8,552 bases of DNA from Gammaproteobacteria bacterium (GTDB taxonomy: Bacteria > Pseudomonadota > Gammaproteobacteria > GRL18). Position numbers and translations under genes: made by a program. The stretch lies in assembly GCA_027076245.1 (NCBI GenBank), contig JALTKC010000007.1, forward strand, positions 1 through 8,552, in the 5' to 3' direction. Positions within the stretch are counted from its first letter, which is position 1. The number at the start of each line of letters is the position of its first letter. Below, in pieces: positions 1-7,168 of this stretch. The notes under the pieces were generated by a model. That model searched no databases, had not been told where the DNA came from, and worked only from the letters and a program-made list of their open reading frames with translations.

Positions 1-593
1 GGTTATCGATCACATTAAATATGCCCGGTCTGCATAATGTGCAGAATGCTCTGGCTGCGATTACCATTGCCGATGAACTGGGTGTAGAGAAACAGAAAAT
101 TGCACAGGCTCTGGAAAAATTTGCAGGCATTGGTCGGCGTTTTCAAATGTATGGTGAGCTGGATATTAATGGTCAAAAAGCCATGCTGATTGATGATTAT
201 GGCCATCACCCAACAGAAGTGAATGCCACTATAGAGGCCATCAGAAAAGGGTGGCCGGACAAGCGTCTGGTGGTATTGTTTCAGCCCCATCGCTACAGTC
301 GTACCCGGGATCTCTTTGAAGATTTTGTACATGCATTAAGCAAGGTGGATCAACTGATATTACTGGAGGTGTATTCAGCCGGAGAAGATAGTATAACCGG
401 TGCTGATTCCAGGGCTTTAAGCCGTTCTATCCGTAACCGGGGCAAGGTGGATCCTATTTTTGTAGAGGATCATGATGAGATAAACAGTGTATTGCAGGCC
501 ACTATACAGGACGGTGATATTTTACTAACCCTGGGGGCGGGTAATGTCGGGGCAATAGGAGCAGGTATTTATGAACGCTTTAAAAGCGAATAA
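1..593 (+). CDS. murC: UDP-N-acetylmuramate--L-alanine ligase MurC, 3' part
   Basis: This is the C-terminal 196 residues of MurC, the cytoplasmic ATP-dependent ligase that adds L-alanine to UDP-N-acetylmuramic acid, the first amino acid of the peptidoglycan stem peptide. The frame is open from base 3 with no start, so the gene begins upstream of the window. Visible family motifs are GLHNVQNALAA (end of the central domain), GIGRRFQ, DDYGHHPTEV, QPHRYSRT and, near the end, LGAGNVG. These are the conserved blocks of the Mur ligase C-terminal domain in MurC; the HHPTE block separates it from MurD, MurE and MurF. The stop TAA (591-593) lies inside murB, giving a 23-nt overlap that suggests translational coupling. 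No frameshift is seen. The N-terminal substrate domain and the ATP-binding P-loop are outside the window. Confidence 0.97.
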   Translation, partial: LSITLNMPGLHNVQNALAAITIADELGVEKQKIAQALEKFAGIGRRFQMYGELDINGQKAMLIDDYGHHPTEVNATIEAIRKGWPDKRLVVLFQPHRYSRTRDLFEDFVHALSKVDQLILLEVYSAGEDSITGADSRALSRSIRNRGKVDPIFVEDHDEINSVLQATIQDGDILLTLGAGNVGAIGAGIYERFKSE

Positions 594-1626
594 TACCCGG
601 CTGATTGAAGCTACGCCATTGCAGCAGCAATTACTGTCGGCTGTAGATAATGGTGAGTTGCAGGGACAGTTAATTATAAATGAGCCTATGTCTCGTTACA
701 CTACCTGGCGTGTGGGTGGTGAAGCTGAATGCTGCTATCAGCCAAAGTCGGTAGAAGATCTGCAAAACCTGATGCAGTTAGTACCCCAGCCGGTAGCAGT
801 TTACTGGATCGGCCTGGGCAGTAATGTACTGATCAGAGACGGCGGATTAAAAGGTCTGGTTATTAATACTAACGGTGTTTTGAATCAGATGGATATACAG
901 TGCTACAGCGGGGATAGAGGCTACAGCGAAGACAAAGGCAACAGCGAGGGCAGCAATAAATACTGCATTATCAGTGCAGAAGCCGGTTTGTCCTGTGCTG
1001 TATTTTCCCGTAAGGCGGCTAATAAGGGGTTAAACGGTGCGGAATTTTTATCCGGTATTCCGGGCACCATTGGCGGTGCACTGGCTATGAATGCCGGAGC
1101 CTTTGGCGGTGAAACCTGGCGGCAGGTGATCAGTGTCGATACGATTGATCGTAACGGTATTATTCATCACAGAACACCGGATAAGTTTGAAATTGCCTAC
1201 CGCAAGGTCACCCCGAAAAACAGCGGGCAGATGGAATGGTTTGTGCGGGGGCAGTTTCGTTATGAGCAGAACCCACAGGCTCTGGAACAAAGCAAACAGC
1301 AGATTAAAAGTTTATTGCAGAAAAGGGCTGAAACCCAGCCTACCCGACAGGCGAATGCCGGCTCAGTATTCAAGAATCCTCAGGGGGATTACTCTGCCCG
1401 CCTGATAGAGGACTGTGGTTTAAAAGGCAGACGTATAGGCGGAGCGCAGGTATCAGAAAAACATGCGAACTTTATTATCAATACCGGCCAGGCAACGGCT
1501 CAGGATATTGAAAACCTGATCAGGCTGGTACAGGAACAGGTTTATAACAAACATAAGATAACACTGGAAACGGAAGTGCGTATTATGGGTGAGCTAATGA
1601 GTGAAGAGTGGGTAAAACAGTCATGA
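571..1626 (+). CDS. murB: UDP-N-acetylenolpyruvoylglucosamine reductase MurB
   Basis: MurB is the cytoplasmic flavoenzyme that uses NADPH to reduce UDP-GlcNAc-enolpyruvate to UDP-MurNAc. The FAD-binding core shows YTTWRVGGEAE (residues 43-53), GLGSNVLIRDGG (81-92) and the glycine-rich LSGIPGTIGGALAMNAGAFGG (160-180). AYRKV (209-213) carries the conserved Tyr-Arg. AGSVFKNP (263-270) supplies the probable catalytic Ser265, and LETEVRIMG near the C-terminus the probable catalytic Glu335. The AGSVFKNP form and lack of the extra loop suggest a type II MurB rather than the E. coli type. At 351 residues it is longer than most type II enzymes (about 300). The excess comes from an N-terminal extension of some 35 residues and a repeat-built insertion at about residues 111-132. 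The ATG at 571 overlaps murC by 23 nt; it is the only upstream ATG that keeps the whole N-terminus, but a start a little downstream is possible. The stop overlaps ddl by 4 nt. Confidence 0.96.
   Translation: MNALKANNTRLIEATPLQQQLLSAVDNGELQGQLIINEPMSRYTTWRVGGEAECCYQPKSVEDLQNLMQLVPQPVAVYWIGLGSNVLIRDGGLKGLVINTNGVLNQMDIQCYSGDRGYSEDKGNSEGSNKYCIISAEAGLSCAVFSRKAANKGLNGAEFLSGIPGTIGGALAMNAGAFGGETWRQVISVDTIDRNGIIHHRTPDKFEIAYRKVTPKNSGQMEWFVRGQFRYEQNPQALEQSKQQIKSLLQKRAETQPTRQANAGSVFKNPQGDYSARLIEDCGLKGRRIGGAQVSEKHANFIINTGQATAQDIENLIRLVQEQVYNKHKITLETEVRIMGELMSEEWVKQS
901..954 (+). repeat. three degenerate 18-bp tandem units inside murB
   Basis: Positions 901-918, 919-936 and 937-954 are three imperfect 18-bp units sharing a YRCAGCG core at the same offset (TGCTACAGCG, GGCTACAGCG, GGCAACAGCG). 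They are in frame and encode hexapeptides of the form (C/G)YSGDR, GYSEDK and GNSEGS, a hydrophilic stretch ending in a second cysteine (Cys111 and Cys132 flank it). It falls between the strand GLVINTNGVLNQMDI and the strand IISAEAGLS, where other MurB proteins usually have only a short turn. It looks like a surface-loop insertion grown by tandem duplication. Confidence 0.7.
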
Positions 1627-2606
1627 CCCAGTCTGTAACAAGTGAACAGTTTGGACGTGTAGCGGTTTTAATGGGTGGTGATTCTGCCGAGCGGGATGTT
1701 TCGCTAAAAAGCGGTCAGGCCGCACTTAATGCCCTGTTACGCAAAGGTGTGGATGCCTTTGCACTGGATGTGCATTTTAAACAGACAGAAAGTGGCAATA
1801 TCTGTGAGCAGATAAAACATGCGGCATTTGATACCGCCTTTATTGCTCTGCATGGTCGTGGTGGTGAAGACGGTATTATTCAGGGCATACTGGAAGCCTT
1901 ACAGATCCCTTATACCGGCTGTAATGTTCCGGCATCCGCCATTGGTATGGATAAACTAAGAACAAAATTACTATGGGCGGGTTTCGGCCTGCCGACACCG
2001 GCTTTTGAGCTTATTAAGGCGGCTGAAATAGACACTGAAAATGAAACACAGATGCAAAGTCGTTTAAATGCCATTGCGAATAATCTGGGTTTTCCGGTCA
2101 TGGTTAAACCGGCTCATGAAGGTTCCAGCATTGGTATGAACAAGGCTGATAATATGGCTGAACTGACTCAGGCACTAAGTACCGCAGCACAATATGATAG
2201 TGAAATTTTAGTAGAACAATGGGTGGTTGGTCAGGAATTTACAGGGGCTGTTTTACATTCACAGGCATTGCCTTTAATACGTCTGGAAACCCCCAGAGAA
2301 TTTTATGATTATCAGGCCAAATATCTCAGTGATGATACGATTTACCACTGTCCCTGCGGCCTGGATAAAGTTCAGGAAGAACAATATCAGTCACTGGTGC
2401 TGCAGGCCTTTGAATGTGTCGGTGCCAGCGGCTGGGGCCGGGTGGATTTTATGTGTGATGAACAGGGCCAGCCCTGGCTGATTGAAATTAATACGGTGCC
2501 CGGGCTGACTGATCATTCTCTGGTGCCTATGGCAGCCCGGCAAAACGGAATTGAGTTTGATGAACTTATTTACAGGATATTGCAAACCTCTGCAAGACAT
2601 GACTAA
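1623..2606 (+). CDS. ddl: D-alanine--D-alanine ligase
   Basis: Ddl is the cytoplasmic ATP-grasp ligase that joins two D-alanines to make the end of the peptidoglycan stem peptide. From the ATG at 1623 the product has 327 residues. MGGDSAERDVSLKSG (17-31) holds the glutamate matching E. coli DdlB Glu15 (here Glu23). HGRGGEDG is at 77-84, VKPAHEGSSIGM at 161-172 (serine loop, Ser168/169), EFYDYQAKY at 226-234 (conserved tyrosine region) and EINTVPGLTDHSLVP at 288-302 (metal and substrate ligands Glu288, Asn290, Ser299). The chosen ATG overlaps the murB stop as ATGA (1623-1626), the usual coupling arrangement. An in-frame GTG at 1608 would add five residues but has no better ribosome binding site. 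It is somewhat longer than E. coli DdlB (306). By position it corresponds to ddlB. Confidence 0.96.
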   Translation: MTQSVTSEQFGRVAVLMGGDSAERDVSLKSGQAALNALLRKGVDAFALDVHFKQTESGNICEQIKHAAFDTAFIALHGRGGEDGIIQGILEALQIPYTGCNVPASAIGMDKLRTKLLWAGFGLPTPAFELIKAAEIDTENETQMQSRLNAIANNLGFPVMVKPAHEGSSIGMNKADNMAELTQALSTAAQYDSEILVEQWVVGQEFTGAVLHSQALPLIRLETPREFYDYQAKYLSDDTIYHCPCGLDKVQEEQYQSLVLQAFECVGASGWGRVDFMCDEQGQPWLIEINTVPGLTDHSLVPMAARQNGIEFDELIYRILQTSARHD

Positions 2607-2609
2607 CAA

Positions 2610-3458
2610 ATGATGTCTGAGACTGACGCAAGCGATGTTGTTTTAAGTAAAGGACGGATAATACTCAGGATCATAATGATTCTGCTGATGGTTGGACTGA
2701 TAGCGGGTGCCGGTGTTTTTATAAACTGGTTATACAGTCCGGGTAATTTCCCCATCAGGAAAATTGAACTGGTCAATAAACTAGAGAACCAGAGCAGCAG
2801 AGAATTACAGGAAGTATCTGCCAGGGCGATAAACGGTGGCTTTTTTAGTTTAAACGTTGAACAGTTTCGCACTCGTTTGATGCAAAAACTGCCCTGGGTT
2901 AAATCGGTTTCGGTCAGAAAGGTCTGGCCGGATAAATTATTAATATCGATTAAGGAACATAAACCTGTGGTGCGCTGGCAGTCTGTAAACAGGGTTTTAA
3001 ATAAAGGCAAACAAGGTGCAGATAAACCTTATGCCTTGTTAAGCAGTGAAGGGCTGGTCTTCAAGCCAAAATTAACTGCCAGGCAACAGGCGGAATTTAA
3101 CAAAATGGCCTTATTAAAAGGCACCAATGAGAATGCCAAACAGATTATGCAACATTGTTATGTCATGAATGACTATTTACAGAAAATTAACTTAAGCATC
3201 AGTCAGTGCGGTATGAACGCCCGTCGTACCTGGCAGCTGCTGTTAAGTAATGGTATCCGGGTAAAGCTGGGTAAAGAACAGATGCTGCCCAGACTGGAGC
3301 GTTTTATAAGCAGTTTAGACGGGGCGTTAAAAAAATATATCGATAGAATAGCTTATGCAGATTTACGCTATTCCAATGGTTTCAGCATTAAGTGGAAACC
3401 TCAGCTGGAAGCCGATAGGGAATCAGCTTCTGGTCTATCTAAAACAAAACAGGAATAA
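2610..3458 (+). CDS. ftsQ: cell division protein FtsQ
   Basis: FtsQ is the bitopic inner-membrane divisome protein that recruits FtsL and FtsB. The 282-residue product has a short charged cytoplasmic tail (1-20), one transmembrane helix (about 21-42), and then a periplasmic POTRA domain starting at FPIRKIELVNKLEN (47-60) and including LPWVKSVSVRKVWPDKLLISI (94-114) followed by EHKPVVRW. LPWVKxVSVRKxWPDxL is a strong FtsQ signature. The C-terminal beta domain ends in RIAYADLRYSNGFSIKWK (246-263), the region that contacts FtsB in known FtsQ proteins. A basic stretch at 127-139 (NRVLNKGKQGADK) looks longer than in E. coli FtsQ. The gene starts 3 nt after the ddl stop with no obvious Shine-Dalgarno, so translation probably depends on coupling. 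Tandem ATGs at 2610 and 2613 are both possible starts. Confidence 0.95.
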   Translation: MMSETDASDVVLSKGRIILRIIMILLMVGLIAGAGVFINWLYSPGNFPIRKIELVNKLENQSSRELQEVSARAINGGFFSLNVEQFRTRLMQKLPWVKSVSVRKVWPDKLLISIKEHKPVVRWQSVNRVLNKGKQGADKPYALLSSEGLVFKPKLTARQQAEFNKMALLKGTNENAKQIMQHCYVMNDYLQKINLSISQCGMNARRTWQLLLSNGIRVKLGKEQMLPRLERFISSLDGALKKYIDRIAYADLRYSNGFSIKWKPQLEADRESASGLSKTKQE

Positions 3459-3467
3459 CAGGGCATT

Positions 3468-4703
3468 ATGACCAAACGAAATGATAAACGTTTAATTGTC
3501 GGGCTGGATATTGGTACATCCAAGATATCAGCGATTGTGGCTGAAGTCGGCAGTGATGGTGATATTGAAATTATCGGCATGGGTAAACATGCCGCCCGGG
3601 GCATGAAAAAAGGGGTAGTGGTTAATATTGAATCCACTATGCAGTCCATTAAACGGGCGATTGAAGAAGCGGAGCTTATGGCGGGCTGTGAAATACATTC
3701 GGTGTTTGTCGGGGTGGCCGGTAGTCATATTAACAGCCTTAACTCCCATGGGATGGTTGCCATTCGTGATAAGGAAGTGACCACTGATGATCTGGAGCGG
3801 GTCATGGATGCGGCTCGTGCGGTGGCCATTCCAACGGATCAGAAAATCCTGCACGTTCTGCCTCAGCAATTTTTAATTGATGATCAGGAAGGGATTCGTG
3901 AACCGGTGGGTATGTCCGGAGTACGCCTGGAAGTGGATGTGCACATGGTAACCGGTGCTGAAAGTGCGGTGCAGAATATTGTTAAATGCATTCACCGCTG
4001 CGATCTGGAAGTAGATGATATTATTCTGGAACAACTGGCTTCCAGCTATTCGGTATTAACAGAAGATGAAAAAGAACTGGGTGTCTGCATGGTGGACATC
4101 GGTGGCGGTACAACTGATGTGGCCATTTATCAGAACGGTGCCATTAAGCATACCCGGGTGTTTCCTGTTGCCGGTGATCAGGTAACCAATGATATTGCTG
4201 TGGCTCTGAGAACACCGACCAAATATGCCGAAGAAATCAAGATCAAACATGCCTGTGCCCTGCGCCAGCTGACTAACCCGGAAGAAACCATTGAAGTGCC
4301 CAGTGTCGGTGATCGCCCGCCGCGCAGGTTGGCCCGTCAGGTACTGGCGGAAGTCGTTGAGCCAAGATATGAAGAACTGTTTACGCTGATTAAAAATGAA
4401 TTACAGCGCAGTGGTCTGGAAGAATTTTGTGCCTCGGGTGTGGTATTGACCGGAGGAAGTTCAAAAATGGAAGGGGCAGTGGAACTGGCAGAAGAAGTTT
4501 TTCATATGCCGGTACGCATTGGAGTGCCTATGGAGATAGAAGGTCTGACCGATATGGTCAAGGATCCACGTTATGCAACCGGCGTGGGCCTGATCCTGTT
4601 CGGCAAGCAGAATCAGGAGCATGAAAGCTTCGACTTCTCTGAAAGCAAAGGATTTTCGGCCATTCTGGCCAGAATGAAAAAATGGTTTCAGGGGAATTTT
4701 TAA
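3468..4703 (+). CDS. ftsA: cell division protein FtsA
   Basis: FtsA is the actin-like ATPase that tethers FtsZ polymers to the inner membrane and recruits later divisome proteins. The 411-residue product (E. coli 420) has the actin-fold phosphate-1 loop GLDIGTSKISAIVAEV (13-28), the FtsA-specific 1C subdomain (about 85-165), the phosphate-2 loop MVDIGGGTTDVAIY and the adenosine motif VVLTGGSSKMEGAVELAEEVF. The C-terminus GFSAILARMKKWFQGNF is an amphipathic helix fitting the conserved FtsA membrane-targeting sequence, set off by an acidic linker (HESFDFSESK). It begins 9 nt after ftsQ, with AGGG at 3460-3463 as a close ribosome binding site. Unlike the upstream junctions, it is followed by a 180-nt spacer, so the packed part of the operon ends here. 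Confidence 0.97.
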   Translation: MTKRNDKRLIVGLDIGTSKISAIVAEVGSDGDIEIIGMGKHAARGMKKGVVVNIESTMQSIKRAIEEAELMAGCEIHSVFVGVAGSHINSLNSHGMVAIRDKEVTTDDLERVMDAARAVAIPTDQKILHVLPQQFLIDDQEGIREPVGMSGVRLEVDVHMVTGAESAVQNIVKCIHRCDLEVDDIILEQLASSYSVLTEDEKELGVCMVDIGGGTTDVAIYQNGAIKHTRVFPVAGDQVTNDIAVALRTPTKYAEEIKIKHACALRQLTNPEETIEVPSVGDRPPRRLARQVLAEVVEPRYEELFTLIKNELQRSGLEEFCASGVVLTGGSSKMEGAVELAEEVFHMPVRIGVPMEIEGLTDMVKDPRYATGVGLILFGKQNQEHESFDFSESKGFSAILARMKKWFQGNF

Positions 4704-4834
4704 TCCGGAAAATTTAAACCGGGAAATATGGATTTAAATCTTATGGGGAGCAAGGATGAAAAGTAGGTGAGCCAGGATGGCCGGGATGTCTAAAGTGTGT
4801 GTTTAGATAATTATTTTTTTTAATTTTAAAAAGT

Positions 4835-4867
4835 TTTTACATTTTTCATTGGCTGCAAAATGTAAAA
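4835..4867. promoter_or_regulatory. perfect 11-bp inverted repeat abutting the ftsZ ribosome binding site
   Basis: TTTTACATTTT (4835-4845) and its exact reverse complement AAAATGTAAAA (4857-4867) flank an 11-nt centre. The right arm ends immediately before the Shine-Dalgarno GAAGGAG (4868-4874). In DNA this 33-bp symmetric site has the shape of an operator; arm centres are 22 bp apart, about two helical turns. In RNA it could fold into a weak AU-rich hairpin beside the ftsZ ribosome binding site. The left arm contains TTTACA (4836-4841), close to a -35 box, but no good -10 follows at 16-18 nt. The symmetry is seen directly; the function is inferred. The remainder of the 4704-4883 spacer is AT-rich, with a possible -10 (GATAAT, 4806-4811) lacking a convincing -35. 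Confidence 0.55.
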
Positions 4868-4874
4868 GAAGGAG
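4868..4874 (+). promoter_or_regulatory. strong ribosome binding site of ftsZ
   Basis: GAAGGAG lies 9 nt before the ftsZ ATG at 4884. It is the best Shine-Dalgarno in the window, in contrast to the weak sites of the coupled genes upstream, and fits the high expression FtsZ needs. It fixes the ftsZ start. Confidence 0.85.
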
Positions 4875-4883
4875 TAAGCTGAA

Positions 4884-6056
4884 ATGTTTGAATTAATGGA
4901 TACAACAAGTGACCGTGCTGTGATTAAAGTGATGGGTGTCGGTGGCGGCGGCGGTAATGCCGTTGAGCATATGGCCAATAGCAGTCTGGATGGAGTGGAT
5001 TTTATCTGTGCTAATACCGATGCTCAGGCACTGGCTAACTCATCGGCCCGTACTGTATTACAGATTGGTAATGATATTACCAAGGGGCTGGGTGCCGGTG
5101 CCGATCCAACTGTCGGTCGGGAAGCTGCGATTGAAGATCGTGAGCGTATTATGGAAGCGATTGAAGGTACGGATATGCTGTTTATTACCGCTGGTATGGG
5201 CGGTGGTACTGGAACCGGTGCAGCACCGATTGTGGCAGAAATTGCCAGAGATATGGGCATTCTGACGGTAGCCGTTGTTACCAAACCATTTCCCTGGGAA
5301 GGTCCTCGCAGAATGGGACAGGCAGAAGACGGAATTGGTGAGTTGCGTGAATACGTTGATTCTCTGATTACTATCCCCAATGAAAAACTGCAGGCGGTTC
5401 TGGGCAAAGGTACTACCTTACTGGATGCTTTTAAAGAAGCCAATAATGTATTACTTAATGCGGTTCAGGGGATTTCTGAACTGATCACCCGTCCCGGTCT
5501 GATTAATGTGGATTTTGCTGATGTGCGTACTGTCATGTCAGAAATGGGTATGGCCATGATGGGCAGTGGCAGTGCAACCGGCGAAGCCCGTGCTACCGAT
5601 GCGGCTGAACGTGCAATTTCCAGTCCGTTGCTGGAAGATGTGGATCTGTCTGGTGCCAAAGGTATTCTGGTTAATGTTACAGCCGGTATGGATATGTCTA
5701 TTGGTGAATTTGAGGAAGTGGGTAACTCTATTAAATCCTTTGCTGCTGATAATGCCACCGTTGTCGTAGGTACGGTAATTGATCCGGATATGAGCGGTGA
5801 AATGCGGGTGACTGTGGTTGCCACCGGAATTGGTTCTGCCCGTGCTGCAGAAGCTGACAAACCAGAAATTAAACTGGTTAAACCTGAACAGGAACGGGCA
5901 GAGGCCATTCCTACCATCGATAAAACCGCTATTGTGGACGAAGATGTTGTGGTTGAGCCACAAAAGGTAGCGGGTGGGGATTATCACCCAGGTGGTGAAA
6001 GTGAAGATCTGAAATACCTGGATATTCCGGCCTTTTTACGTCGCCAGAATGACTAG
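4884..6056 (+). CDS. ftsZ: cell division protein FtsZ
   Basis: FtsZ is the tubulin-like GTPase that polymerises into the Z ring at midcell. The 390-residue product shows the GTP-binding GVGGGGGNAVEHM (18-30), the tubulin signature GGGTGTG (107-113), and the catalytic T7 loop NVDFADVRTVMSEMG (208-222; Asn208, Asp210 and Asp213). ISSPLLEDVDLSGAKGILVNVTAG and the end of the globular domain VTVVATGIGSAR (309-320) follow. A variable acidic linker (about 321-376) leads to the C-terminal peptide DIPAFLRRQ (380-388), which binds FtsA and ZipA-type partners. A small oddity is KPFPWEGPRRMGQAEDG (134-150): Trp138 and Pro141 stand where Phe and Lys are common, but the nucleotide-binding Glu139 and Arg143 are kept. 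The 180-nt upstream spacer suggests a promoter or control of its own besides read-through from ftsA. Confidence 0.99.
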   Translation: MFELMDTTSDRAVIKVMGVGGGGGNAVEHMANSSLDGVDFICANTDAQALANSSARTVLQIGNDITKGLGAGADPTVGREAAIEDRERIMEAIEGTDMLFITAGMGGGTGTGAAPIVAEIARDMGILTVAVVTKPFPWEGPRRMGQAEDGIGELREYVDSLITIPNEKLQAVLGKGTTLLDAFKEANNVLLNAVQGISELITRPGLINVDFADVRTVMSEMGMAMMGSGSATGEARATDAAERAISSPLLEDVDLSGAKGILVNVTAGMDMSIGEFEEVGNSIKSFAADNATVVVGTVIDPDMSGEMRVTVVATGIGSARAAEADKPEIKLVKPEQERAEAIPTIDKTAIVDEDVVVEPQKVAGGDYHPGGESEDLKYLDIPAFLRRQND

Positions 6057-6072
6057 GCATTGAATGCCTTTT
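6055..6072 (+). terminator. small hairpin at the ftsZ stop, weak terminator candidate
   Basis: AGGCAT (6055-6060) and ATGCCT (6064-6069) form a perfect 6-bp stem with a TGA loop, followed by only three further T residues and then C. The stem overlaps the ftsZ TAG stop (6054-6056). Just downstream, 6076-6093 can form a second hairpin (CGTCACT paired with AGTGGACG, one bulged G). The stem and T run are too short for a confident intrinsic terminator. It may attenuate or protect the ftsZ mRNA 3' end. Confidence 0.3.
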
Positions 6073-6199
6073 CACCGTCACTGGGAGTGGACGAATTGTT
6101 GTAAATTGTGCCTAACTTGCGGGAAATATGGGTGAATTATTCTGTTTTGAGAGTAATAGAGCGCATTATTTCTCTAATATAGTAAGTTTGTAGGACTTA

Positions 6200-6208
6200 T
6201 GTTACAAT
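6200..6208 (+). promoter_or_regulatory. probable extended -10 promoter of lpxC
   Basis: TGTTACAAT reads as an extended -10 box: TG (6200-6201), one base, then TACAAT (6203-6208), one change from TATAAT. It would start transcription near 6215, about 35 nt before the lpxC ATG and ahead of its AGGA ribosome binding site (6237-6240). No good -35 lies 16-18 nt upstream, which extended -10 promoters do not strictly need. The same 11-mer ATGTTACAATC recurs upstream of dciA. Between ftsZ and this box, an imperfect hairpin-forming sequence at 6149-6174 (GAGAgTAAT ... ATTAttTCTC) could be an operator. Confidence 0.45.
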
Positions 6209-6249
6209 CGGCCACTATATACCATAATAATTAATCAGGAATTCTGTAG

Positions 6250-7161
6250 ATGATAAAACAACGTACGCTCAAAAACAGCATTAAAGCGACCGGAGTTGGT
6301 TTACATTCAGGGGAAAAAGTCTATCTGACACTCAGGCCTGCGCCTGTGAATACCGGGATTATCTTTCGGCGTGTGGATCTTGAAACGCCTATGGAAATAC
6401 CGGCCCGGGCAGAATATGTGGGTGATACAACCTTATCCACAACCCTGGTTAAAGATGGTGTAAGAATTTCTACGGTGGAGCATTTATTATCAGCGATGGC
6501 AGGTATGGGGATCGACAATGCCTATATCGATTTAAGCGCGTCTGAGGTACCCATTATGGATGGCAGTGCCGGCCCGTTTGTCTTTTTACTCCAGTCAGCG
6601 GGTATTGTAGAACAGTCAGCAGCCAAGCGCTTTATTCGTATTAAACGCAATGTCGTAATAGAAGAAGGTGATAAATGGGTGCGCTTTGAGCCTTATGAAG
6701 GTTTTAAAGTCTCCTTTATTATCGACTTTGAACATCCCGCCATATCCGGACGTTCCCAATGTGCGGAGATGGACTTTTCGTCCACCTCCTTTGTCCGGGA
6801 AGTCAGCCGCGCCAGAACCTTTGGCTTTATGAACCAGATTGAACAGCTCAGAGCCAATAATCTGGCACTGGGCGGCAGTCTTAATAATGCCATTGTAATG
6901 GACGAATACCGTATTCTGAATGAAGACGGCCTGCGTTACGAGGACGAATTCGTCAAACACAAAATTCTGGATGCCATTGGCGACTTATACCTGCTGGGCA
7001 GCAGCCTGATTGGCGCCTTCAGCGGCCATAAAGCCGGCCATGCTCTAAATAACCGGATTTTACGCGAACTTCTGGCCGACGAATCAGCCTGGGAAGAAGT
7101 AATTTTTGAAGACGAAGCCCAGGCGCCGATTTCTTATATGAAGTCGGTGGTAGCGGTTTAA
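6250..7161 (+). CDS. lpxC: UDP-3-O-acyl-N-acetylglucosamine deacetylase LpxC
   Basis: LpxC is the zinc-dependent cytoplasmic deacetylase that catalyses the committed step of lipid A synthesis. The 303-residue product is the usual length (E. coli 305). It begins MIKQRTLKNSIKATGVGLHSG (1-21), the classic LpxC N-terminus. STVEHLLSAMAGMGIDN (74-90) carries Glu77 (general base) and zinc ligand His78. FVKHKILDAIGDLYLLG (234-250) carries the other ligands His237 and Asp241. SGHKAGHALNN (258-268) supplies catalytic His264. All key residues are present. The ATG at 6250 follows AGGA by 9 nt. The tail SYMKSVVAV does not resemble the E. coli C-terminal signal for FtsH degradation (ending SAVLA), so turnover may differ. 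The stop codon is touched by the repeat element that follows. Confidence 0.98.
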   Translation: MIKQRTLKNSIKATGVGLHSGEKVYLTLRPAPVNTGIIFRRVDLETPMEIPARAEYVGDTTLSTTLVKDGVRISTVEHLLSAMAGMGIDNAYIDLSASEVPIMDGSAGPFVFLLQSAGIVEQSAAKRFIRIKRNVVIEEGDKWVRFEPYEGFKVSFIIDFEHPAISGRSQCAEMDFSSTSFVREVSRARTFGFMNQIEQLRANNLALGGSLNNAIVMDEYRILNEDGLRYEDEFVKHKILDAIGDLYLLGSSLIGAFSGHKAGHALNNRILRELLADESAWEEVIFEDEAQAPISYMKSVVAV

Positions 7162-7168
7162 GAGCAGG

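Noticed and set aside
1608..1622. GTG at 1608 as the ddl start
   Set aside because: The ATG at 1623 overlaps the murB stop as ATGA and leaves the full conserved N-terminus; the GTG adds only five residues.
4771..4781. GCCAGGATGGC hairpin as an ftsA terminator
   Set aside because: The stem is only four pairs with a 3-nt loop and no T run follows.
4777..4806. Nine-codon mini-ORF with AGGTGAG upstream in the ftsA-ftsZ spacer
   Set aside because: It is too short to separate from chance, shows no run of regulatory codons, and has no paired attenuator hairpin.
4836..4864. Sigma-70 promoter formed by the ftsZ inverted repeat (TTTACA as -35)
   Set aside because: No acceptable -10 lies 16-18 nt downstream, and the start would fall within or after the ribosome binding site.
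5465..5917. 150-residue minus-strand open frame inside ftsZ (and others at 5024-5443 and 5538-5987)
   Set aside because: They lie wholly within ftsZ on the other strand, have low-complexity composition and no recognisable family; they are shadows of a strongly conserved gene.
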